NCBI RefSeq assembly: GCF_021130785.1
Contig: NW_025777556.1
Coordinates: 32,292-96,291, forward strand
Source: Homalodisca vitripennis
Lineage: Eukaryota > Arthropoda > Insecta > Hemiptera > Cicadellidae
DNA: 64,000 nucleotides
Direction of reading: 5' to 3'
Part shown: piece after piece, positions 32,493 through 45,400 of the stretch
Position numbering within the stretch: position 1 is the first letter of the stretch
Layout: every line of letters begins with the position of its first letter
Notes under the pieces: model-generated
What the model was told of the DNA's origin: nothing
What the model saw: only the letters and a program-made list of their open reading frames with translations
Databases searched by the model: none
Position numbers and translations under genes: made by a program

Positions 32493-35400
32493 GGTAAACT
32501 ATACAGTAGTTGGCACCTTTAGCTGCTAATATGATTAATTTTTATTCGTTTACATTTTATCGGTTTATCACATTTTCTTTTAACTGTGGTACCAATTAAA
32601 TCATTACAATAGACTATTGTGATCATCAAAATAACAACAACTTTCAAAATTTAAAAAAGATTTAATTTTAATTAATTTTATAAAAAGTAAAAACAATTTT
32701 ACAGTTATTGGCACCCATTTCATAGTACTTGTCATAGTCAAGCATAACCTATGACTATGCCAATGACTAAAAAGTTAAATTGTAGACTTTGTATTATACT
32801 TCATAGTTCATCAATAAACTCATCATATCAACATATTTGAATGTTTTCACTGAATTTAAATAAAAACACAATAATTTAGGCCTTAATAATTTTGTACTAC
32901 CCAATTGTTTACTGGTAGGGCCTTAATGTATTTGCTTAGGCATTTTATAATAGGTTAAGATCACTATTAATAATATCGTTATTAAATTCAACACAAGTTG
33001 CACAGACAAACACAGGGTCTAACTCATCAAATTCAAAATCAATTGGCAAACATTCTTTATGATAAATCTTATCACACAGATCACATTCAAAATATGTGTC
33101 TTTAATGTTCGAACCGCAGGTGTAGCATAACCCACCCAGCTTTACTTTATTCCCTAAGTTTTTCATTAAAACATTTGGTTTGTTGACACTCTTTAGCAAG
33201 TCCAATTTCTGTCCATTTTCTTCTTTTACAACATTATTAGCAACTGTTTTATATTCCTTCTTAGGTGGCTTTGCTATGTTTTTTGAAGTTCCACATTTCT
33301 TCATCTTTGTCATGTTTTGTGTATGCCTTTTCTGGTTTTCTTTTTTAATTTTATTATCTTCGCGGGTTTTTTTTCCTTTCTGACTTCTTTCTCTCCTCTT
33401 CAGCCTTCTTTTCCCTTTTTTCCTCAAAGATGGATTTCCATTTTTTTGATGTAATGACAAAGGGAACTCTCTCCGTCTCCCTTTTTCCTTTCCTTTTTGG
33501 CGTTTCTGACCACAATAGTATTTCTGCTATTGTGGATTGCGATGACTGTGGATTTTCAAGAGGGGTTTGTTAGGTTGTGTAGGTGTTGAGTAGCACTGTT
33601 GGTTTTCCCTTGACTTAGTAGGTGTTGCATAGCTGTGGTCCATTCCAAAAGGATTTTCATTTTTTAGGACTTCATGGCTTGTGGATGGAAGTGCATTTGC
33701 GTTATTTTCTGCTGGTATATCAATAATTACATTAGTCTGATCACAATTTTCACTTTCACTCCTCTTGAATTCATCCCACACCATATCGAGTGTATAAAAG
33801 AGGGGGTGTTCTGTATTTTTGTTGACCTCAGAATCGATGTTAACAAATTTGTCAAGGATTTCATCGCCTACAATTCCTTCAAACTGTTCAAGGGTGATGG
33901 TTTGGTTGGGTGTGCTGCTCTTGTCAACTATTTTACGTTCTTTTCCAAGACACTTTGAAAAGTCTATGGCATCCGATTTCCATGGATAAAGGCCACAAGC
34001 TTTTAAATCCATTCTTTAGGGTTTCGGGTTTTATCGCTTCTACGACTTCCTTTAAAAGGGGTGCAACGCATTCCCTGGTGACTGCCTCCGTAGGATGATT
34101 TTTTCTATATTTCATCAAAGCTTGCTGCCAGCCAGCTTTTATTGGTCGAAATGCAGCAACGTCTGCAGGTTGCAAAATACGTGTTGCATTTGGATACAAA
34201 GCTACTAAAATTATCTGTAGCTCACTGCACAGGGTACTCAATTGATATTATAAATGACTCTTATGCCCATCCACGAATAAGATTACAGGCAAAGTAACCT
34301 TATTTTCTATCAAATAAGTGTTGAAGACGTTGCCTATATACTCATAAAAAAGCTCAGCTTTCATCCAGCCATTATCACTGTGGACGATGCCCCAATCGTC
34401 TGGGACAGAATTAACAATAGCAGATGGCAACCGTTGGTAGGGATAGATAAGCATAGGTGGAACAACTTTACCAGACGCTGAAAATGTAAACATAGCAGTA
34501 ACCGCAGACTTCGCCTTCCTTTGTCTATTTCGTATACATTTTTGGAACCAAGTGGAGCTAAAACCTTTGAATTTTTCGGGCACATTTGAAAATTTGTTTC
34601 GTCTCCATTGAATATTCTGTCCGGGTTTTTTAACATGTCCAAAACATTTTCTTCGCTGAGAACACTCTCAATATTGCTGAACCAATTCTTAATGTACATT
34701 TCACTTACACAAGAACTAGCTGCCGTGACTGCTTCTGCGGTGCGTTGTGTAATTTTAGGGTGGCGACGAAGGAAGGCCTGATACCAACCAATACCAGGTA
34801 GGCTTTCTTTAAACGGGTTTGGTCTATTGTTCTGAGCCAAAAATTCCTGCACACTCAGCTGAATATCTTCTTTTCTTCTCGGAAATCCTTTTTTACTGCA
34901 ATCGATTATCCATTTTTCAAGCAGATCTTCCTCTTCTTTGCTTAATATTGGCGGGGGGCCTCGCTCAGCCCTAGTAAACTTTGAGCTTAATCGGAACTGG
35001 ATTGTCGCACGAGGAATTCCATATTTCTTTGAAGCCGCTTTTTTCGATAACAATCCATTTTTTACATCATTCAATGCTGCTTGAAGAGCCTCAGGCTTAT
35101 ACCGCTCTTTTGGCATCCTTGGCAGATTTAAAATCTGGAAAAAACATCGAGATATTAGGCATATTGTAAAGGAATAGGCTATGTTGCTTGGAGATGTATA
35201 CTTGAATTAAAAATTAAACAAACCTGGAAAATAATGAAATCATATGGTTTCTGTATGAACCATACAGCAATCATATGATTTAATTCATTTTTCAGGGTTG
35301 TTTTACTTTTAATTCAGTAAAACATAAGTGTTTTTTAACTTTAAAAGAACAGTGTAATTAATTAATGTGATTCTTCTGAGGGCTCAGTAATTGGCATGCC

Positions 35401-36034
35401 AATAACTATATCTTGACCCAGTGCCCAGTACTGTGTTGTTACAGTTATTGGCATGCCAGGTCATAACAAAAACACCATGCCAACTACTGTAAAATGTTAT
35501 ACTAATCAGAATTTGATTGGTTATTTAACGTTCACATAATATCTTTGGTAACACTAACATAAAAAATTCATTAAGTTTTAAATCTGTTAAAATTGCAGTA
35601 GTTGGCACCCAGTGCCAACAACTAAAAAAGCACATTTTACATTTTACAGTAGTTGGCACCCCCATAGTTCTTTTAATTTCAGGTTATGTACATTGAAAAC
35701 ACCCTGATTAGATCTACATTACCTCAACATAGAAGGGTAACTTAAATAATTAACAACAATTGTGTGGTGGTCTAGCTAAGACAGAGTTTGTGTAGCAACA
35801 TTCTTAACGATTTATTAAGAAATAAGCAGATTTTTACATACCTTATAATATTGTAGAGCAGCTCACTTAACCTTATAATCTTGAAGCTGAGGTTACTAAA
35901 ACCACATGGCAAACTCTACTGGTATTACAGTCACCTAGCAGAGGAACCAGTTTGGCCAACCTAAATGTTATTAAATTGAAAATTCCCACGGGGTGACAAC
36001 TACTGTAGCAGTGCCAATAATTGTCTGGTTTACC
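32493..36034. mobile_element. Degraded pogo/Tigger/jerky-type DNA transposon
   Basis: The ends form an imperfect terminal inverted repeat. GGTAAACTATACAGTAGTTG at 32493 faces the complement of a segment ending GGTTTACC at 36034, sharing GGTAAAC, an AC-rich spacer and TTGGCAC. TA occurs close to both edges, as expected for the Tc1/mariner-pogo group, but an exact TA duplication cannot be fixed. It contains a broken transposase gene on the minus strand and at least eight copies of a TTGGCA-containing word near its ends. About 3.5 kb. Confidence 0.8.
32945..35116 (-). pseudogene. DDE transposase with N-terminal HTH and C-terminal PHD-like finger
   Basis: ATG 35116. Residues ~1-55 are a psq-type helix-turn-helix (RYKPEALQAALNDVKNG, SKKAASKKYGIPRATI), followed by a CENP-B-like region to ~135 and the first catalytic D in IFNGDETNF. 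A -1 shift near 34540 leads to VPPMLIYPY and the second D in ILFVDGHKSH. An in-frame TAA (34248-34250) follows, then RILQPADVAAF with the third D, and a +1 shift near 33990. A further in-frame TAG at 33527-33529 precedes a K/R-rich linker and a finger with CYTCG, CDLC, HKEC and CATC, a PHD-like cysteine pattern. It is a dead copy. The tail may read chromatin during target choice (inference). Confidence 0.85.
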
Positions 36035-36174
36035 CTAACAACAACTACTATTTAGACTTTATTCAGAGTTTATACCATGGATGCTTAAACCTCGATCGAT
36101 GTAAAGAAGTTTTATTAAAAGAATTAAGTCACGATGAAATACTCACATTTGAAACGTTTTGGAGCATATTAAAC

Positions 36175-36177
<3 letters not shown>

Positions 36178-36232
<55 letters not shown>

Positions 36233-36252
36233 CGTATTTTATATATATATAC

Positions 36253-36286
<34 letters not shown>

Positions 36287-36287
36287 G
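36178..36287. repeat. TA microsatellite pair
   Basis: Two long TA runs (about 36178-36226 and 36240-36286) with TACGTA interruptions. The 66-codon open frame across them is only an I/Y repeat and not a gene. Confidence 0.9.
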
Positions 36288-37431
36288 TATTTTGTCATCG
36301 AATATGAAAGTGAATTATCAACTTTAATTTTATCAACTAGGAAGGCCGTAAATTTATAACACACAAAAAGGTAACCTATTTCAATCAGATTCTGAAGAAG
36401 GAAACATTACAGTTATAACATAATTTAAAGAGGAATATTATTCCTCAGCAACTTGTAATGTGAATGGTAACCAATTAGTTCCAATTAACTAATTCCACTG
36501 TAAGCCAAAGTTAATTAGCAAATTAATTAGTGGAAATGCTTAGCCTTAGGCCGTGCGGTTGGTATTACATTGTTACATCAAATGTACTACAAAGGGATAG
36601 AAAATTTTAGGTATTTATTGAGAACCTCACATAAACATACAATTTGTACAATTATTTGAAGGAATGTAGCGTACATACTTTAACTTTCAATTACAACAAA
36701 CATAGACTCGCTTAGTATGGGGACAGAGCATATATAATTCTATAGATTTTGTAAATTTTGTATAAACCACTAGTTTAAATGAAATTTATATGTAAATGAT
36801 CTTTTAAAAAACCCATTTATAACAGTGATGTTGTGTGAGGTTCATCCGTCAGTTAACTTAGAGTCGCTTTTTACTCAACCATCGTAGTATAGACTATCCA
36901 GCTGCCTTCTCACGCAATAAGATTGTAAAACGAAATGACTTACACTAACTATTAAATAAACATAATTGAAATAGAATTTTTTTAATAAATACGATAATAA
37001 TATTTAGAGTATTGTTACATTTAATTAATGCATGTTACAATGTGTGGTTTCACCTTAAATCAATGTTTACCAGCTAATAAATACGTAAATATGGAACACG
37101 ATATATTAAATCTAAAACCTAGTAACCAGTCTATTTTATTCCAGAGATTTGTTAAAATAATCAATATTTATAATTACAGGTTATACTAAAATAAGTGAGT
37201 TGTTGGGGTTCCAACCAATGCATATTTGACTACTTGGTAATCCCAGTCTAGCCTTGGTAATCCCAAAAATGTATTAGTACTTGGACGTATGCAAAATAGA
37301 TTAATATTGCAGTAAATGTAATTTGCAGTATACCAAAGATGATACCCATTCCTTCAATTAGAATGTACCAGATGTGTACTATACTAAATCCAAGTAATCA
37401 CAACCTATATTTTAGATTTAAAAATCTATGC

Positions 37432-37860
37432 TGTAGAGATATACAGAGTGAGTTTTATGTCCTGGCACACCTGGATATAATTTAAACGGCCCGAGATATC
37501 TATGTGAAACCTTGACCCTACCTATTATAACATATTTTTTTAATTTTTCAAGTTGTTGAAAATATCCCCCCCCTTTTCTTAAGGGGGTAAAGGGGGGCAA
37601 CTAAACATTTTCAAATACAAACCCCTATCTTGTGACACCTCATTTTAAAGGGAATAAAAAAAAATAAATCCAATAATGCAAACTAGAGGTCTCTACGTTT
37701 ATTTTAACAAATTTTATGACAAATTTATAATTTTTTGACGTGTATGAGCAGTTCTCGTTCGAGACATTACATGTACGACCCCAATGTTGAGTTTGACTTG
37801 TTGCCAGGATCAAATAAATCTGTAAAAAGTGTACAATGAAGCCCAATGTACAATAAATAC
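37432..37860. repeat. Probable degraded transposon or repeat remnant
   Basis: Begins with TACAGAGTGAGTTTTATGTC, a CAGRGTG-type edge common to insect interspersed repeats, and contains a C8 run facing GGGGG tracts around 37567-37597 that could pair. It has no coding signal and no clear right boundary. Confidence 0.35.
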
Positions 37861-38163
37861 CGTAATACCTAATATCTGATAAATGTACTGTGTTAAAAGT
37901 ACGTTAACAATGACAATATTTACGATTTTTTCCATTATACTGAAAAATATTTTACATATTTTAGAACATCTAGAGCTGGAATTGGTGTGTTAGTTCAAAA
38001 GTACAGCTCAGCGAACTTTAATCTAACATAGTTCTTGCATACTGCTGCATAGAGAGCCTTCGGAGTCAAATTCTTACCGTTTTAAGACATTTGTCAAGTT
38101 AGACGACTTTTTACCTATTTAATTAAATTAAAAAACTGCGTGAAAAGTAATTACTCGTTAGAG

Positions 38164-38277
<114 letters not shown>

Positions 38278-40414
38278 TATTAAAAATAATGGTGAAAACT
38301 ATTTAAACAAATTGTTCACAAAAACAGTTGATTATATTAGAGAGGCTCTTTTAATTAATATTACTCAACTTCAAAGACCAAGATGGAAATATTCACTACT
38401 TTAAAGACCAGTTAAGCATAACCCGGAGAGATTATCGAAATACGAATAGGCTTATATTCATACCAGAAACCGTATGAACCGTGAAATCTCCTTTTCAGGA
38501 GTTTCAGTACAATCAGTTGAATAGTTTACGCATAAAATTAAAAGAAATAAAAGAAGGCACTTTTACATTTATAATAGACTATTATTAGGATTAGGATTAT
38601 TTTAATTAAATTATATAAATTTTTTGGCTGCTTCCTTTGTTGAAAAAGGTTCTAGAAAATAAAATCTAGCAATACTTGCGTTCTCGCTTTTTAATGATAG
38701 GTAAGAGTAATTCATACATATGATATGTAATATATACTTATAATCACAACTCTCTAAGCAAAATGCAAGTCAAAAGGATTATTTAAAAGTCCGTTTTTTT
38801 TAATTAAATTTTTTTAACGTTTTAGAAAATAATAAAAGCAATTAATAAGAGGTTTACGAATATGTGGTTAAAGGACAATTATCTATGAATATACTTTTAG
38901 GTATTCAAAACGTTACGCATTGGGTTATAACCCATAAGAAACGTAGACATAACAGAAACATCGTACGAGTCACAGTTAAGGTCAGCAATATTGTCTAATT
39001 GCACAGCTTATATTACAAGATAATCTCTCCGAGTAACTAGTCTAGGTGCTTCCTGGATATATATATATATGACTAACTTAACTTAATTAAAGAATACTGT
39101 TCTCCAGAGCTGCCCTTACTCAACGGAATAGAAATTAATAATCATAGGCCAATAATTAATGCCTGTTTAGTTGTATTATCAATTTAGTATCAAACTATTC
39201 TAGTACTGCAATCGAAATCTTTGATGGCGAGCATATTATTAGTGTTATTGCTATGTAATTAGTTTAAAACTTTTTAAGACTGTGTTACATTATATTTGTG
39301 TTAGAATTATAAAAACCCTCTATGAGACAACCATTTATTTTATGACAATGATGTTACTCTACATACGGGTGAGGAATAATATCTTCAAAATATCTTATAT
39401 TGCGTGAATGTATTAAATGAAACTTTAATTCATTACTATCCTGATTTGTTTATATAGCGTACATTTCGTACTTCAGTGTTTTAAGAACAATTATTATTTT
39501 ACGTTTAAATTTCCTTTCGATAATGATTGATTATCTAGTGATACGTGTTTGATTCTTAGATTTTGAAATGTAGGACTCTATTGAAAATTAAAAACTACTG
39601 ATATAAATTCTGAAATATTACAAATTTTTCATATTTCATGTTATGAATATAAACAGAAAGATGATAAAAATGTATGTATATTTTTCCTATTACTTTATAA
39701 AATACATTGTGCCATCAAAGCACTTCAACCTGATTCATTTATTCTTATGAGTATGACTATGAGAAACCCAAAACAACATATCGACGTGTGACATTGGTCC
39801 CTGGGGAGCACATTACCCAGGCTGTTACTGTTTGCTGATAATCCTTTAAATAATAGGATTGAGGGATCCTAAACTCCCAGAACGTCTCCCACATAAAGTA
39901 GATTGTTTGTTGACGTAAAGTGAGAAGCCATGCCTTTCAATTATGTTATCTTCTTTTGTACCTCCCGGATGGCTATCATCTACTGAGAGACGACACTAAG
40001 GGGAATTCTGCCCCCAAAATATTACGTCAGACAGTCTGGCTTCTGACGAAACTTATTGTAGGGGAGCCTCTGGGGAACCATTCCCGCCAATTGTTTTATC
40101 TTCTCTCGTCCTTTCCCTGGGTAGCAATTGTCTAGTGACAAACTCCCTGTCAATTTACTATGTTGTGATCTTTCACTTTACATTAAAATTGTACAATACC
40201 ATAGCTTACTTTTAATTATTTTATTAGTATTAAAATTGTATATAATTAAAAATGTTTTGTGATGTTAGTATTTTACAATACAGCAATTTTTCAATCTCTT
40301 CGCACTCTTTTATATCGTCTATTGAGCCTTAACATTTATATGAGATTTCAGTAGGTTTAAAACCATATAGAGTAAAAACAAAGTGTTTAACACAACTCCA
40401 AAGATTACAACTCA

Positions 40415-40419
40415 CTTAT
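40415..40419. repeat. BEL target-site duplication, left
   Basis: CTTAT precedes the 5' LTR and is repeated at 48626-48630 after the 3' LTR. A 5-bp duplication is typical of LTR retrotransposons. Confidence 0.9.
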
Positions 40420-41135
40420 TGTTCAATATTTAATTTAATATAGATAAGCATAATCTAGCCCAGACGCATTTAGGTATAAGAGAGAGAGGGAGCGTGGTCC
40501 CAAATCAGTCGTCCGCTGTTCCAATCAGCGCCACACCCCCTGATATCTTAAAGGGTCCTGTCCTTGAAGTATTCTGGGCGCTCTTCCGCTTTGCGACTGC
40601 TGCCCGTTCGGCGAATAGCAGATACCCCTCTAACCAACCAGGGCGATAGCGTCCCCTGGAGCGAGCCGCTTCCCGGCATTTCTGAGTGGAATCATCGGCC
40701 GGAGACCATGTAGCTCTACAGTTCGTGGGTCACTCTTTGTGCTCGACCCTTTCGTATTGACTTTGTTTTCAAGTGTTTTTCTTTAATGTGCATTACCATC
40801 CTCCTCCCACACTCCTTTGGAGGTAATTTCAGGGTATTAGTGGAGAAGACAGTGTCCAGTGCGGATTATTCGTCGTTCTACCGCGGCCGCCAGCGGTGAC
40901 GCCCGTTCGCTACGCGCCAATTACGTCGCGCCTAAGCACTCCTGTCGTTGCTGCTTCCCCCTGTGGATCTCTACACACAGCGAGTTTTCCAAGGTACTGT
41001 TAAAACTCCATCACTTGTGTTGTATTCTCCTCTCACCTCTTGTTACCTGCCCACTTTCCCGCCATTCTGCACATTGTTTTATTTTTATTTTCATTTGGTC
41101 CTCCGATTATTAATTTTTAACTTCTGCCCCGTACA
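40420..41135 (+). repeat. BEL 5' LTR
   Basis: 716 bases, TG...CA bounded, identical by eye to 47910-48625. It is GC-richer than the host. It contains an open frame of 84 codons (40859-41113), also present in the 3' LTR, that I consider non-coding. Confidence 0.96.
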
Positions 41136-41139
41136 TTTT

Positions 41140-41155
41140 TGGTCCTCCGGGCCGG
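41140..41155 (+). other. Candidate primer binding site
   Basis: TGGTCCTCCGGGCCGG starts four bases after the LTR and begins with TGG, the complement of a tRNA CCA end. I cannot name the tRNA. The match is positional and by the TGG start only. Confidence 0.55.
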
Positions 41156-42489
41156 ATTATTGTGAATCAGTCCTGTAGATTACAGTAATTTGTGTTGTAA
41201 TTAATTAATTGTAACAGGCGTCGTTACGCCATTTTGAATCTGCCGTACCGACGCTACCGGCTTGTATGGTGGCGCTGCGAACGTGTTGTACTGGTAACAT
41301 TGTTTCTTCTCTCGCGCAACTGGATCGTTGACGTCAACAACTATTACGTAATTGTCCGTAGGCAGTCTAATTTTACGACCGCCCCTCAACAGCTGATGGC
41401 CCGATCGATACTTGAATGCACGGCCTCCGCTGCAGTCAGCTGTACCGGTTTTTGATACTGCATTTCTCTCGCCGTAACGGAACTCTGTTTATATCTCTGA
41501 ATAGAGACTCGGACACGAGTCCACCCATACTCTCTCTCACATTAGTAATATACTAGTAATGTATTTAGTTAACAACAGGGCAATATCTGGTTTAGTTAAT
41601 TGACCACTCTTTCTTTGATAGTATTAATTAACTCACAATAATTCTCCATTCCATTAATGTAACTTTGTGCTAGTGGAAATTTAATTGTTCCTTGTAATTG
41701 TTTCTAAAGCAATATATTGCTCACTATTCAATTTGCTATTGAATAACATTTCGCTTTGTTCCATTGTAATTTACTTGTTAAATAAGCAACCAATTAATTG
41801 CCATTCTAAGTTCTCATGTCAATTTAAGATTTAACTTGAACTGATTTGCTCTCCTTTTCATTTCAATTATATCATTGTTGTTTCATGTTGTAGCGTAAAT
41901 TATGTTAAGAAGTGTTAGATTAACTCTCTGATCGATAGTATTGGTGATTGTAGGTCAATTCTATGGTGTACTCTTGCCAAATTATTGAAAGCAACATTTC
42001 TTATCTCTAACCTACATATTAGCTACTTATTTCTCTACACTCCATTGTATTTTGTCAATTTTATTTTAAAAGGTTCATTCACCGTTCTCTACATTGTGTC
42101 TCTTTATCAACCTGATTAACTTAGGATATCTCTCACGGGTTACTTAATTGTTTAATAACAATTATCACTGTCTCTCTTATATTATTTTTACTAATAATTG
42201 CTCCATTTAAAATATTTTCTCGCCTTAGGGTTACATAACATTGGTACTTAGATTAGCTATTAAGGTAGCTTAGGTGGACATACCGGCACTTAATGTAATC
42301 TAATTTTGTCTTATCTCAACTTAACTTGTTCCCCCCTTTCGCTTACATTGATTTGTTTACATTACGGTATCCCTCCATTGTTTTTTAAATTATCTTTGTT
42401 AATTGTCTCATTTTATTGTTTTGTGACACTATCGGGAAACCTTTGGTAATTCTCATTTGTAAAACTGCTTTGCCCCTTTCGATATCACA
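41156..42489 (+). other. BEL 5' leader, untranslated
   Basis: About 1.3 kb between the primer site and the gag ATG, T-rich, with no long reading frame. Such leaders usually hold the packaging signal. I see no specific structure. Confidence 0.6.
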
Positions 42490-45400
42490 ATGGCTCCCAA
42501 GGAATTCAAATACGAAACTTATCGTAAATCAACAGATCTTATCAAATCTCGTTTTGCTTCTCTTAACGAAACCGTCACGAAAATCACTACCAGCGCTCCA
42601 CCTTTGACACCAGTTCAAATCAGACAATTAAACACAGTGTTCGCGGAACTAAAGAAGAAACGCGCGGACTTTGAACTTAACCTTCAACGTGTCATCGAAG
42701 GTGACAGTGAAGCAGCGGATCAAGATACTCTTTCCAAAGATCAGGATGAGGTTAACGACCTATATGTCGCTATTTCTAGCTTGATCGAGGTTCATCTTGT
42801 CACTGAACCCACAACTCCCGCGTCCTCATCACATTCTGATCATCCCGCGTTGTTCCCCACGACGGTAACTGGAGTCAAGTTGCCTAAATTAAACTTACAG
42901 ACGTTTGATGGTTCTCCTATGAAATGGATTTCATTTATCAACCTGTTTGACACTACAGTACACCGCAGTGCTTCACTCTCTAACGTCGCTAAGTTCCAGT
43001 ATTTACTGAGCATATTGGAAGGCGAACCTCTGAACTTAGTGAAGTCGCTCAATCTCACCCCCGCCAATTACCTCATTGCTTATCAGTTGTTGCGGGACAG
43101 ATATCATAACATACGCCGCCTCACTACTCTCCATCTAAATTATATACTTGACATGCCCGCAGTCGCTAGCAACAATGCTAAACAACATAGAGCGTTCATA
43201 ACAACATTTTATGAACATTCAGAGTCCTTGAAAGCCCTGGACTGTGATATCGCCTCTGATAATCCTCTATTGTCAGCTCACTTGTTGCGCAAACTTGACA
43301 GCAAAACTGTCCAGAAATTGGAACAGTATCGTGAGTCCCAAAGAGAGCCTGGCGCCGCTCCGCATTCCCCTCCCCAAGGTCACGGAGATTATAACATTTT
43401 TAAATCTGGAATGCTCCCAGATTGAAGACGCTAGCCTTCACACCCACTCTGAGACGAAAATACTGTCTACCTCTTCCAGACCGAGGGTTGAAAAGCGTGT
43501 TCAGTTCGCCTCCCCCAAGCAAATGAATTTGTTAGCTACTGACGCTAAAATTAATTCAAACTACGAAGCTCTTTGTTTTTGTTGCCGGAAATCTGGGCAC
43601 AAAATTTACCAATGTCCTCTGTTTAAGGACAAGTCTCCTAATGAGCGGTACAACCTCGTTAAAGGTAACCAGCGGTGCATTTCATGCTTGGGAAATCATC
43701 CGATTAAAGAGTGCAGATCCAAGAACACATGTTCGACTTGCCACAGGAAACACCATTCGCTTCTGCACTTTAATAACAGCGCCGATAGGCCTAGCTCTTC
43801 CGCCACTGCGCCTCTACCCCCCCCCCCCCCCCCCCCGCTAGCTGTCAACACAACACTGACTTGTGCCGCGCGCTCCACCTCTCTCACTGAAACAAGCACC
43901 GTGCTGCTCTGTACAGCACTGGTCAAACTCACTGCCCACAATGGCCAGTCATATATTTTCCGCGCCTTATTGGATTCTGGCAGTATGTCCGACTTTGTTT
44001 CTGAGCGTGCTGCTCAGCTGTTAGGCTCACGTCGCCAGCCTTCTAACCTCACTGTCATTGGGTTAGCCCAAAACATGACTAACACCAGAGGGTCACTAGA
44101 TCTCAATCTTGAAACATTATCGGGACACTTAATTGCCCAAAACCATTCCTTCCATGTACTGGAAAAAATCTCTCTCGAACTTCCGCGGGTAGAACTTAAC
44201 CCGGAAGTACTCATGCGAACAAAATCTTTTGTTCTCGCGGACCCGACCTTTGGCAAGCCTGGTCCAATCGATGTCCTCATCGGCAACTCTCTCTTCCCTC
44301 AACTGCTTACCAATGAGCGACACTCTCTCGGGGCGAATATGCCTTCTGCTCTTGGCACTATTTTTGGATATGTGATTGTTGGAAGTGCGCCGTGTCTCTC
44401 TACCGCGCAAAGAACCTCTAATCTCGCCATCTCTCTCCTCTCGACCACAGATACTGACCTCCACTCCTCCCTTCAACGATTTTGGACACAGGAAGAACTT
44501 CCGATCTGTAGTAAAAAATCGGAAGAAGAAATCGCGTGTGATAAACTGTTTGAGACATCGCATACACGTGACTCGGAAGGTCGCTATGTAGTCAAGCTTC
44601 CCTTTGTTGACAACCTCGCCCACACTAAATTGGGAACGTCAAGGTCAACCGCCGCTCATCGCCTGGAGTCTATGGAGAGGCGGATCCACGCCAGAAATAA
44701 CTCCCCCCTGAAGGCGCTCTATATCGAGTTCATGACCGAGTACGAGGCGCTCGGACACATGAAATGTCTTCCCCATCCTGATTTATCTGCTCCGCATTAT
44801 TTTCTCCCACATCATGGGGTAGTGAAAGAGTATAGTAGCACTACCAAGCTTCGTGTTGTTTTTGACGCCAGTGCCAAGACCGGCTCAGGCCTATCCCTCA
44901 ACGACGTACTTCTCACCGGTCCAAAGTTACAAAATAATATTTGTGATATCCTTCTCCACTTCCGGCTGAAAAATTTTGTTTTTTTCGTGCGACATCCGGC
45001 AGATGTACCGCCAAATTAAGATTCATCCAGACGACCAAAGGTTTCAGCTCATCCTTTGGCGTGAAAACCCCTCCCTTCCGCTCTCTACTTACCAGCTGAC
45101 CACGGTGACGTATGGTATGAACTGTTCACCCTACCTCGCCATAAAAAACTCTCCGACAATTGACACAAGATGAAGGTTCCAATTTCCCTCAGGCAGCTCA
45201 CATTCTGAAACACCATAGCTATGTGGACGATTTGATAGCCGGAGCGTCCACTGAAGACGAAGCTCTCCAACTTCAACATCAGCTGATCGAGCTTCTCCGC
45301 TTAGGCGGCTTTGAACTGAGGAAATGGGTTTCTAATTGCCCAAAATTACTTCAACCATTGCCTGCCTCTCATCAAGAATCCCCTGTGTTTCTTCAACCTT

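Noticed and set aside
36159..36359. 66-codon I/Y repeat frame
   Set aside because: Translation of a TA microsatellite.
40859..41113. 84-codon frame in each BEL LTR
   Set aside because: It lies in the LTR, has no domain, and BEL LTRs are not known to code.
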